Notes under the pieces: generated by a model
Databases searched by the model: none
What the model saw: the letters and a program-made list of their open reading frames with translations, nothing else
Told to the model about the DNA's origin: nothing
Made by a program: the position numbers and the translations under genes
Shown: piece by piece, positions 55,101 through 64,000 of the stretch
Position numbering within the stretch: position 1 is the stretch's first letter
Layout: the number at the start of each line of letters is the position of its first letter
From: Trametopsis cervina
Taxonomy: Eukaryota; Basidiomycota; Agaricomycetes; Polyporales; Irpicaceae
NCBI GenBank assembly: GCA_022385755.1
Contig: MU278349.1
Coordinates: 1,302,001 to 1,366,000 of the forward strand
Reading direction: 5' to 3'
DNA length: 64,000 bases

Positions 55101-56128
55101 AGACGCGCGCGGTGAAATTTGAGGATGCAGAGGTGCGCGGGAGAGGCTAATATATGAGCGAGGGGCGCATGTGGCACAGATGGGGATGCAGAGGATGCGA
55201 GAAGGATGAGGCAGACGGGGGTGCGAGAAGAAGAGGAGGAAGTAGTAGCAGAGGTGGTCGAGGGTGTTCTGAGAGGATTAGCCGAGGATTGTTTGGGCTC
55301 GGCTGGTGGTTGGTGGTGGTAATTAACAGGAGGCGTGGGCAGCAGGGTTGGCGATACGAGATTGATGGCCTGCGCAGAGTTGCGGGCGAGGAGGGGTATT
55401 CTGGCGTTGGCTGCAGACGGCGAGAGACTGAGGGGAGGGCACACGAGGCGTTTATAGCACAGCGTTTATTGGGACGAGATGGATCTTGCAGGTCCTGAGT
55501 TAGAGACGAGCTCAGATGCATACAAGATGTATCAAAACGTGGCCTCTATCGATTCTTGATGAGCCTTGGCCACCGGAATTCAATCTACGGCGTCCAGATG
55601 ACCATCTGAAACTTTCCGTTGCAGGGGTGCGGTAGGAGAAACATACACGAGAAATGAGTGAGCGAACACAACGACTTCGCTGCATCTCGCACGAATCTCG
55701 CAAACCACCACTGCTCCCGAGCGCTTGCAACACGTGCTCGCCCTTGCGCGTCCGACGCGTCGAGCAGGCAGCGCTCTCCTCCCTCCCTCATCGTCGTCCC
55801 TCATCGTCCTCTGCAGCAGCGAGCACGTCTCGCGATACAGCTCGCACACCTCGCAGAACACGCCCGCGTCCGACACATGCGCGGCTGCCTGCTCCCCAGC
55901 TCCCGCGTTCTGTCAAACCGTGTCATCACACGTACTATACGCTCTCCGTCAGCACGGAAGCTCAGCAGCAAGTCAGCGGGTTCATCTCCCAGCGACACGC
56001 TCCAGACTTCGATTCCCCGCAGTCCATCCCAAACCGTCCGTACCGTTCCCAACACACTTCTGGGGCATTGCGGCAAGCGACATTCAGTTTATCATATGCA
56101 CGCCCACTCAATTGACGTCCTCCCCCAG
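55101..56128. other. Interval upstream of AspRS; holds its missing first exon and unassigned frames
   Basis: The AspRS N-terminus needs an upstream exon ending in phase 1. Plus-strand frames from 55654 onward are Arg/Ser-rich, as a mitochondrial presequence would be, but no convincing donor was fixed. On the minus strand 55580-56076 reads protein-like stretches (TVWDGLRGIEVWSVSLGDEP; EGGERCLLDASDAQGRARVA), so a small antisense gene is also possible. Confidence 0.4.
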
Positions 56129-58796
56129 CGCCGTTCCCTGCAAGGACACATCACTGCGCTGCCCTTTCTGCGAAGAATGCCGGCTCCAAAGTGGTCCTAG
56201 CGGGCTGGCTCTTGCCTGGCCGGTCAGTGTCCTCTCAGCACGTATAACCACCGTCTGGGGTCTAACAGATATCGCCTTCTATCCGGAATTCTGCCGCTAC
56301 AGGAAGGTCGGAAAGGGTTTCTATTTCTTCCCACTCAAGGATTCCTATGGCACCGTCCAGCTGGTGGTACAATCCGATGCTGATCCTGACATGCTCGCGC
56401 TAATGCGTGATGTCCCAGTCGAGTCCACCGTAGTAGTCGAGGGTGTCGTTCACGAAAGACCGTCTAACCAGAAACGGCCAGTGAGTTCCGTTCAACGCAC
56501 TCCCACACCCATCAATCACGCTCATTGTACGGCACCTCTCACGTGTTAATTATAGAACCCAGGTGGTGATATTGAGGTGGCGGTGTCATCGTTCACACTC
56601 CTCAACAGGGCGGACTCGAATCTGCCCTTTGTGCCATCTGACCCACGAAACCTAGTAGGCGTCTACGTCTGTTCGCTTCCTTCTCAAGCCCTCTCAACGC
56701 ATCCTTGCAGCCGGCAGAGGATTTTAGACTCCGGTATCGTTACCTTGACCTTCGCCGGTCTATTCTGTCAAGCAACTTGCAGAAGAGAAGCAGGGTGGCA
56801 CATATCATCCGGTCAACCCTGTACGATCACAGTACGTACTGCCTTCTCTTCAATATTTCAGGGTTAACGTACAGTTATATTGATGAAACTATGTCATAGG
56901 CTTCGTTGAGGTAGAGACACCCATCCTGCTTAAGTCCTCACCGGAGGGTGCTCGCGAGTTCCTGGTTCCGACTCGATCGGCTAGTTCGGTGCCGCCATCC
57001 GCACCCACAAACAATGTACTACCGCATCGCCCAACGCCCGAGCCCTTGTTCTACGCCCTGCCCCAATCACCTCAGCAGCCGAAGCAGCTGCTGATCGCGT
57101 CCGGAGCAGTCGACCGCTACTACCAGATCGCGAAATGCTTCCGCGACGAAGACGGCCGTAAGGACCGTCAGCCAGAGTTTACACAGGTGGATCTCGAGAT
57201 GGCATGGGTCTCGTGGGGCGACAGTGATCGACAGCCTGCAGCCGGGCAGCCAGATAATTGGCGGATTGGTGGCCGGGAAGTGCGCGAGATCATCGAAGCC
57301 GTGATTCGCAAGATCTGGTATGGGATTGAGGGCGTCGAATTACCCATGACATTCAAGGTCATCACGTACGCGGAAGCCATGGACCGCTTTGGGAGCGACA
57401 AACCGGATGTCCGGTTCGGTCTCGAGGTGTGTTGCACCCCCCTGCACCGGATGTCCTGTCCGTAACCCCATCTCACGCCGTCTAACGATCGCCCTTATTA
57501 TCCGTGGCGCCAGCTGAAGGATGTGACCGCCCGTCTGCCTGCTTCCGAACAAGCCCTGCTGTCCGAACGCGACGAGGTCGTCGAGGCCCTCGTTTTGCGC
57601 GCACATTCGAGCCAGTTTGCACAAGCGGCGTCGAGGAAGACGGTGCTGAAGGCTGCAGGCGCGGTGAGTACCGGTCTCTTGTTGCCATAGGAATTTTACG
57701 CGCTCAATTTGCGGCCTCTTAGGACGGAATACACTTAATTCGACAGGCAGCAGGCAGCGCACACTCAACGAGGAGCACAGATGACCTCCTGGCTTCCCTC
57801 GATCCGGACCACGTGAGCGCCGCCTTGGACCTGCAAGACGGCGAGGGTGTCTTTTTGGCGAGGCGAACACGCAGAGCTGAGGTCCGTCAATATACACACG
57901 CATTCACGGATGTTTAGCTTATCCATATTGCTCGCTCACAGGGTGGGTCAACACGCCTTGGTCGACTTCGCCTGGCGATAGCGAACGAAGCCCGCTCGCT
58001 GGGCGACTTTGAATTTCCGACCAACCCGCATTTTCTCTGGGTCACAGAATTCCCTCTGTTCACGCACGCAGATTCTGACAAAGACTTCCTTGCGCACGGC
58101 CGATGGAGCAGCTCGCACCACCCGTTCACGGCGCCTATGTGGGAAGATATAGACAAGATGTACGAGGGAAAGATAGCAGAGGTGCGTCCAGAGCGGGTCT
58201 ACTTTTCTGTTTCCGCACGCCCCCAAAAATCTTTTTTACACACTCCCGTGCGCGCACAGTTCCCGCATCTAACAGCGCATACACAGGTCCGGGGCCAGCA
58301 CTACGACCTCGTGCTAGATGGGACCGAGATCGGGGGAGGTTCTGTACGTGTGCACGACGCAGCCATGCAAGAGTACATCTTCTCCAACGTTCTACAGGTT
58401 CGCCATCGCCCTCTTTACTCTCCGATCCCAGTGCCTGATTGACGAATGTATTCGGCGAACCTGCTTAGCTGGACGAGGCCGAAAAGGCTTCTTTTGATCA
58501 CCTTCTGCACGCCTTGAGGTGCGGAGCTCCGCCTCATGGGGGCATCGCTCTGGGTGCGCATGACTCCATTCGTGCGATACGATACATGGGCCTGTCAACT
58601 TACACAATTGTCGCCGCTGGCGTATACAGGTTTCGATCGGCTTATGGCAATACTCTGCAAAGCCGAGTCTATCCGCGATGTCATCGCATTTCCAAAAACC
58701 GGAGCGGGTACTGATCTGTTGTTCAAGAGCCCCGCTCCAAGCACGAGCGACACGCTCGCCATGTACGGTCTGCGGCCGCACTCGCAGCAACAGTGA
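56129..58796 (+). CDS. MSD1: Aspartyl-tRNA synthetase, mitochondrial (bacterial type)
   Basis: Eleven exons seen: 56129-56222, 56303-56480, 56556-56654, 56711-56831, 56900-57426, 57514-57663, 57723-57881, 57942-58181, 58288-58398, 58469-58553 and 58630-58796. That is 643 codons plus two bases, so the 5' coding exon with the presequence is missing from the model. It charges mitochondrial tRNA-Asp. Seen: the OB-fold [20 protein letters not shown] then GWLLPGRKVGKGF, motif 1 [33 protein letters not shown], motif 2 [20 protein letters not shown] then [10 protein letters not shown], the GAD-type insert of bacterial enzymes, HPFTAPM, and motif 3 near [13 protein letters not shown]. The large insert and motif order mark the bacterial/mitochondrial class, not the cytosolic one. 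Confidence 0.94.
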
Positions 58797-59010
58797 TGAA
58801 GTGCGATGCTGCTGCACTTACGGAATTCCAGTGGATTAGGATGGCGACATATATACACAAAAGTAATTTCCCATATGCTGAACGCTGAATATAAAGGAAC
58901 CTGGAATAATGATAGCGCGGCCTTAGACGCGACGTCGAGCCAAATAGGAACCATGGGTATTGCATAGAGTCCGAAAAGGTGGGTCATATCGAATCACGTC
59001 ATAGCTCATG

Positions 59011-60751
59011 TCATGAGAGCGGTACTGCCGGCGGTGTCGCGGTCTCATCTGACTGTGGACTACGGCTGCGCTCGCCGGGCGGCGTGTCGTGCGGGCTTGG
59101 CGAATGCAGCACTGAATTCCGAGGCGTCGTGTCGTCGATCCACGGCGACGGCTCTGATAATTCCACGCTCTGGCGTCCCCTGGACGGTGTTGAGTGCGAG
59201 GGAACCGGTGTGCGTTCGCCATCGCCAAGCGAGGTCTGCGCCGAGCGGCTTTCGTCGATGACGGCCAGGACGCTGCGCAGCTTGGAGTCCGATTTCCGGT
59301 GGGACGACGAGCCTAGAATCGAGGGGAATGAATGCTTGCGGGAGCCTACGGGTGGAGATGAGGATGGAGAAGCGAGAGGTGGGGACGCCGGTGGTGAGGC
59401 TGAGGTAGGAGAGGAGACTTCCGCCCAGGCCGCGCTGGCTTCTGGGAAGAAGCCGCCGACAGGGTTCGTCCAGGAACTTTTGTTAGAGGCAATGCCGTCG
59501 CTGCTGCTCTCGAGCTCTGGTGTGGAAGACGTCAGCGGACTTGGGCTGGCGGATGGGGTATTTGCGATGACGGAGAGGGGTGGGAGGATAGAGAAGATCT
59601 TGTCCTCTTCTGGTGGCGGCCCATATGAATCGAACGGATCTGGAACTGCTTGTAACATCGGTTCAATGACGGGGTCGGACCTGCGGGCGCACGGGTGAGT
59701 ATCATTGAATGCAGCAGATGGATTGAAAGAGTGCACTGACGCTTTGGCAGTAAGCCTGTCGAAAACGTCAAGGGTAGAACGGACTACGAGGCAGGTTTTG
59801 CCTTGTACTACGTCCCAGACTTCCTCTTCATGTACCAGGATCTCTTGATAATGCTGAGATTTCAGATCGTCCAATTCATCCACTTGGCGTTGTAGGACTG
59901 CCAAAGCTTCGCGGAAGCTTTGCAGATCTGGGATAATGCAGAAGCATGAGAATGTAATATTAATTCCGCCGAGGAATACTCACTGCGACCCTTCTTCTGC
60001 ATGTTCTCTCGTTCTGTTCGTCTAATAGCATTGCTTCTGTCCCTCAAAGCTTTCTCGTACGTATTTGATCGTTCCTAAAGGCGTATTTAGGCTTGAATGA
60101 GTGCGTGAATTCATGGGAACCCACCGTAACGACCGAGCGGTATGTCTCGAGGTGCTGCCGCAGTGGCTTCTCGAATTGCTTATCAAGGGTATCCGCCTGG
60201 ATGGGGACCGAATATTGACGACGTTAAACTAAGAATCTGCGAAGTACATACCATAACGTGCCAATGGTTGCTCATCAAGTGATGCAAGCCCGACGCGGCT
60301 TGCATTCGAGTCCCAGCCTCGTAGTTTGGTCCCTTCAATCTGGAATACGAGTAGACTTAGCCAGTAAGAACGCCTTCAGATGATGACAACTCACAGTGAA
60401 CAGGATGTCATGGCATCTGCAAAACCCGCAGATGCTCTCGACATTGCCATAAGTGCGGTGCGATAGGCAGCGCACTTGTTCAGTAGCTGCAAGGTGTATA
60501 ACACGTAATCAATACCATGCAATACGAGCCTGCAGGCCGGAAAACAGCCTTGTCTCTATGCGTACGTCTTCATATGCTTGCACACTAGCCTTGAGGTCGG
60601 CACGAGTGACGATCTTGTCCGGTCCATCTGGACCAAAGTTCATAGCTGAAGCGTTCGTCGCTTCTGAGAAGGTGGGAGACGGAGGGCCTGGGGAAGAGTG
60701 CCGCCGCTTGGGGGAGATGGCGAGAGAGCGCAGGGAGCGAGCTGAAGGCAT
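59011..60751 (-). CDS. Ivy1-like phospholipid-binding (I-BAR type) protein
   Basis: Six exons: 60751-60566, 60486-60395, 60339-60252, 60196-60125, 60074-59984 and 59927-59011, 481 aa. Yeast Ivy1 binds phospholipids and the Rab Ypt7 at the vacuole. Seen: KIVTRADLKASVQAYEDLLN and AAYRTALMAMSRASAGFADA. Also seen are LHHLMSNHWHVMADTLDKQF, LRQHLETYRSVVTERSNTYE and LQSFREALAVLQRQVDELDD then HEEEVWDVV. Together these are long charged helices that form the BAR-like dimer. The C-terminal 220 residues are Ser/Pro-rich and probably phosphorylated. It converges with AspRS and is divergent from the PABPN1 gene. Family assignment rests on helix pattern and order rather than on a short signature. Confidence 0.72.
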
Positions 60752-61049
60752 TTTTGTCGTGTGTGCCGGTGGGGTTCGTCGGAGGTGCTACGCAGGTCGT
60801 GCTGGAGTGTGTAGTAGCGAAGATGATAGAGTATCTCTGGTACCCTAGAGCCAGGCACGAGGTCAGGCTGCATGAACTGGGAAAGTGATGGCGCTGCGCC
60901 GCAGACGCGGGAGGCGCACAGTCCAAGAATGGAAAAGTACGGGCGCCATGTGCTCGGCGCTCAGGCGTTTATTGAGTGACCTCAGCCACGAAACTTTAGC
61001 TCTACCACCAACAAGGCTCGCGTCCTCCTCTGTGTAGTGTCCGAACACC

Positions 61050-61944
61050 ATGGCCGACGTTACTGAAACCACACCGACGCTCAACGCTGCGGATTCGCTA
61101 GTAGACGATGCGGAGGAGGAGGAGAACAAGGTATGTGAGAACAATGACACTGCTTTCAGTTGCTCACTGGGTTGTACGTTGCGTCATTTGCGTGTTGTAC
61201 AGGAGATCCTGGCTATGAAGCAGCGCGTGGAGGAGATGGAGAGAGAGGCGAACAAGCTGAGAGAGCTGCAAGCTGCAGCTGAAAAGCAGGAGAATGGCAG
61301 CGAGACCGGTGGCGATGGCTCCGCGGCTATGGAGACGGAAGATGAGAGAGCACTTGCGGATAGTCGGAGTATATACGTTGGAAATGTGCGTTATATTGCA
61401 ATGGCTTTCATCCGCACAACGCTTAAGCATATATTGACCGCAGGTTGACTATTCGGCCACCCCAGAGGAGATACAGCAACACTTCCAGGCATGCGGTGTA
61501 ATCAACCGCGTAACAATTCTGTGCGACAAGTTCACTGGACATCCGAAAGGGTAGGTCACAGTGCGCTGGATTGTCTTGCTGGATAGCAACTCATACCTTG
61601 TAGATTCGCATACGTTGAATTTACCGACGCAGAGTCGGTCGATACTGCACTCGCGATGGACAATTCTTTGTTCCGTGGCCGCCTGATCAAAGTTTGTCCA
61701 TTTTTCCAGCTATCGGCTCTCTCCCTAATTTGTAACTTAGGTAACATCAAAAAGAACCAACATCCACGGTTTCAACCGTGGACGTGGGCGAGGAGGCTAT
61801 CGCGGTGGATACCGAGGAGGGTTCCGCGGAGGTTCGGGTGGCTACTCTCCATACCGCGGTGGCCGTGGAAGGTGAATATGATCTATTGTCACCATACGGC
61901 ATATTGTCTGACTTCGTGAAAGGGGACGAGGACGAGGCTTCTAA
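61050..61944 (+). CDS. PAB2: Nuclear polyadenylate-binding protein 2 (PABPN1/Pab2)
   Basis: Exons 61050-61130, 61203-61385, 61444-61550, 61604-61691, 61741-61871 and 61923-61944, 203 aa. It binds nascent poly(A) tails in the nucleus and controls tail length and RNA decay. Seen: an acidic start (DDAEEEENK), the coiled coil [20 protein letters not shown], then one RRM with RNP2 [27 protein letters not shown]1 KGFAYVEF, and [20 protein letters not shown]. An Arg/Gly-rich C-terminus ([15 protein letters not shown]) follows, as expected for a methylated RGG tail. The length matches fission yeast Pab2. It is 233 bases upstream of bL19m in tandem. Confidence 0.95.
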
Positions 61945-62176
61945 ACCTGCTTAAAACTTTATGATTTCTTTTGTGCGTCAAACGCCACACTGGCAAACGC
62001 TCTGATTGTATTTTGTAAATCTCAGTCTCATTCCTTCGTATTTTATTTGCACTTCCTTCTACTCTAATAATACGGCCACTATACGTGGAAGCATATTGCA
62101 CTGGGCGTGAAAAGTACCGTAGTGTAGATAAGACGCGCGCTAGCCGCTGGTCGTCTGCAGCTTGCTTCCGACGTCC

Positions 62177-62707
62177 ATGCTGGCCAATACGTTGCGACAA
62201 TGGACGAGGTCCATGGCCACCTCGGCCTCCAGTTACCCTTTCGCTAAAGTAATAATACCACCAACACCAGCGGCGCCGCCCACACCCTCTCTTTTGAAAG
62301 GCAAGGGCATAATGGAACACGTCCGCCACCACATATTGTCACCAGAAAAGCAGGAGCTGCTTGCTACTCTATTCTCCAGGCATTCGGCCAACCGTATATC
62401 ACCTGGTGCTATCCTCAAAGTGACCATGAACCACGCACCAAACGTGTTCTCTGGAGTAGTGTTGGGTATCCGACGTCGTGGCCCAGACACGTCTTTCGTC
62501 CTTCGCAATGTAGTCAATCGAACCGGCGTGGAGATGCAGTTCTTCCCTGCGTCACCGCATATCACCGCGATTGAGGTTCTGAAGAAAGAGGGTACAGGAG
62601 GTGGAAAGGCTGGAAGGAGGGCTAGGAGAGCGAAGTTGTTCTATCTCAGGGACTCGCCCGAGAAAATGACGAACGTCTCACAAGGCGTAAAGGGCGTGTC
62701 TGCCTAG
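62177..62707 (+). CDS. IMG1: Mitochondrial large ribosomal subunit protein bL19m
   Basis: Single exon, 176 aa. bL19 sits at the subunit interface of the bacterial and mitochondrial ribosome. Seen: an Arg/Ser-rich start usable as a presequence (LRQWTRSMATSASSYPFAK), then the bL19 barrel ISPGAILKVTMNHAPNVFSG, VVLGIRRRGPDTSFVLRNVV, GVEMQFFPASPHI and the basic GGGKAGRRARRAKLFYLRD. The ATG at 62177 starts the presequence-like stretch. Confidence 0.9.
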   Translation: MLANTLRQWTRSMATSASSYPFAKVIIPPTPAAPPTPSLLKGKGIMEHVRHHILSPEKQELLATLFSRHSANRISPGAILKVTMNHAPNVFSGVVLGIRRRGPDTSFVLRNVVNRTGVEMQFFPASPHITAIEVLKKEGTGGGKAGRRARRAKLFYLRDSPEKMTNVSQGVKGVSA

Positions 62708-63882
62708 TGCGTTTCTCATTCCATTCTGAACTTTCCAAAGTTTCTGACCAGTGTTGACTTTTACAACGATGTAGATTCACTCTATTCTCACAAGTAGATA
62801 CCGCGTTAATGCTATCGCGTCCAGAGCACTGCATAGAATACAGTACGTCTGCGCGGGGGTGCCGAAGCTCGCAGGCCCCTATAATTTGGGCGGACCCGAG
62901 AGTGTTCTGTAGGGCAATTCAGACGTGTTGTCCCAGTATGTGTGAGCTGCTCTAACAGAAAACAGCATAGAGCAGATTTAGCCACCGGATGCGCAGCCAG
63001 AAAACTTCGGACGGACGAATGCTTGGTGTTCTAGGTGAGTCTATGGGTTGCTAGTGCATGCCATGGACCTATTGGGAATCATTACACTCGCTCGATGATG
63101 TTTGGGGTCCAAGGAAGTACTTATCTGCCCACACACTCTACGTCAGAATGCGCGCCAAGGGCTCAAGAGTCTGTGCCTATGGATAGCTCTGAGAAGGGCG
63201 AGTCCTGGGTCTCAGAAAAGGAGGCACCCACGACGATTCTGTTGCGAAGATACGGAGACACCCAGCTACAGGTTCTCATCTTCTTGTCTACAGCACTCCG
63301 ACACTCACACGGCGCCGCAAACTCACGTTAACCGGCGGTCGGATGTGATGAGTCCATGGCATGGGTGATATCGTTGCTGTGCTGTATTTCCACTGGAGGA
63401 CATTGTCTTCCGGTTATTACTGCGTACAGCCACGTGAGTAGAATTACGGAGATGGCCACGGCCGACACGGGTAGGCACGGCTATAAGAGGCATGTCGAAG
63501 GGAGGCAGTGTCCCGTCCTTACGTGGCCAAGTAACTCTGCGTGCTTGTGTCCCCGACCAGGCGTTGTGGTCGCCGGAATCTAATGTGGTGTGGCCTGTAG
63601 CATCGTCGGTCAGACGCTTGTACCGCCCTATAAAACGGTTGCCCGCCTGAAACCCTTATATTCTACTTTTTTTCTCCTTCCGCCCGCCCAACGACCGCAG
63701 CCGAGTTCCTTGCTAAACAAGTACAGCGTACTTAAACTTGAAAGCCTGCTGGCCACAATAGTTTGTAGCCTTCCCCCATCGGGTGGTGTTTGGTCAGCGT
63801 CCGTGACAAACAACCGCCGCGTTGTGATCTCAGCGAGGGATCTCGTCCATCGCAAGCCGCACTCTCTTCCTCCCTATATACT
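62708..63882. other. Interval before the last partial gene
   Basis: Short frames only. A TATA-like ctataaaa lies at about 63629, some 250 bases before the next ATG, and ctatatac directly precedes that ATG. I see no gene in between. Confidence 0.5.
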
Positions 63883-64000
63883 ATGACCGAGACGACCACC
63901 ATGGCAGACAACCCCGAAAGGCAGATAAATCAATCAGCGAAAAAGAAGAAAGCAGACGAACCACTTCCCCCAGACGTCGGCCTGAAACCTGTGCAATTAC
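63883..64000 (+). CDS. Start of an unidentified gene, cut by the window end
   Basis: An ATG after a ctatatac run opens a frame of 39 codons to the window end: a Thr-rich start, a second Met at residue 7, then a Lys-rich, charged stretch (SAKKKKADEPLPPDVGLKPV). This looks like a cytosolic N-terminus in front of a later domain. The product cannot be named from this piece. Confidence 0.5.
   Translation, partial: MTETTTMADNPERQINQSAKKKKADEPLPPDVGLKPVQL

Noticed and set aside
59011..59760. Possible intron with a cgcccgcag acceptor in the last exon of the Ivy1-like gene
   Set aside because: Splicing there leads to an immediate stop, while the unspliced frame stays open to the end.

Overview
The window is nuclear DNA of a filamentous basidiomycete, most likely an agaricomycete. 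That is an inference from gene structure: nearly every gene is split by many GT-AG introns of about 48-80 bases, genes are close together on both strands, and two tandem microsomal P450 genes, an F-box gene and a fungal GH128 glucanase gene are present. All gene models below were built by hand from open frames, splice signals, intron phase and recognisable protein motifs. The exon sums were checked to be in frame, but no alignment or transcript was available.

Layout. 0-3 kb: three mitochondrial-function genes: AcpS-type phosphopantetheinyl transferase, IBA57 and, divergent from it, the cytochrome oxidase assembly factor PET191/COA5. 3-12 kb: two tandem P450 genes separated by gene-poor DNA with a diverged repeat family. 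13-20 kb: GPI-type GH128 glucanase, the METTL3/IME4 mRNA m6A methyltransferase, a short-chain dehydrogenase and a multi-pass membrane protein. 20-26 kb: gene-poor and repeat-bearing (25-bp perfect inverted repeat, 23-bp tandem repeat, nested palindrome), with one unrecognised small gene and one apparently decaying gene. 26-46 kb: a dense housekeeping block: Elongator subunit ELP2, an eIF4A-derived protein that has lost its helicase motifs, an RRM protein, FMC1, SmF, NC2-beta, a PfkB-fold kinase, a single-pass membrane protein, DNA polymerase epsilon subunit B, a 2H phosphoesterase, and an Sfp-type phosphopantetheinyl transferase. 46-52 kb: an FAD monooxygenase and an SNG1-family membrane protein. 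54-62 kb: F-box protein, mitochondrial AspRS, an Ivy1-like membrane-binding protein, nuclear poly(A)-binding protein PABPN1/Pab2 and mitochondrial ribosomal protein bL19m. The start of an unidentified gene runs off the right end.

The genes do not form one pathway. Small functional echoes are seen: many products act in mitochondria (AcpS, IBA57, COA5, FMC1, AspRS, bL19m), others in mRNA biology (METTL3, SmF, PABPN1, eIF4A-like, ELP2 for tRNA wobble modification), and both classes of phosphopantetheinyl transferase lie in one window.

The observations I consider most worth checking are the eIF4A-like pseudohelicase, very short internal exons (6, 10, 10 and 17 bases), a possible AT-AC intron in the SmF gene, two stop-free introns whose length is a multiple of three in one of the paired P450 genes, and the decayed gene and repeats of the 20-26 kb region.
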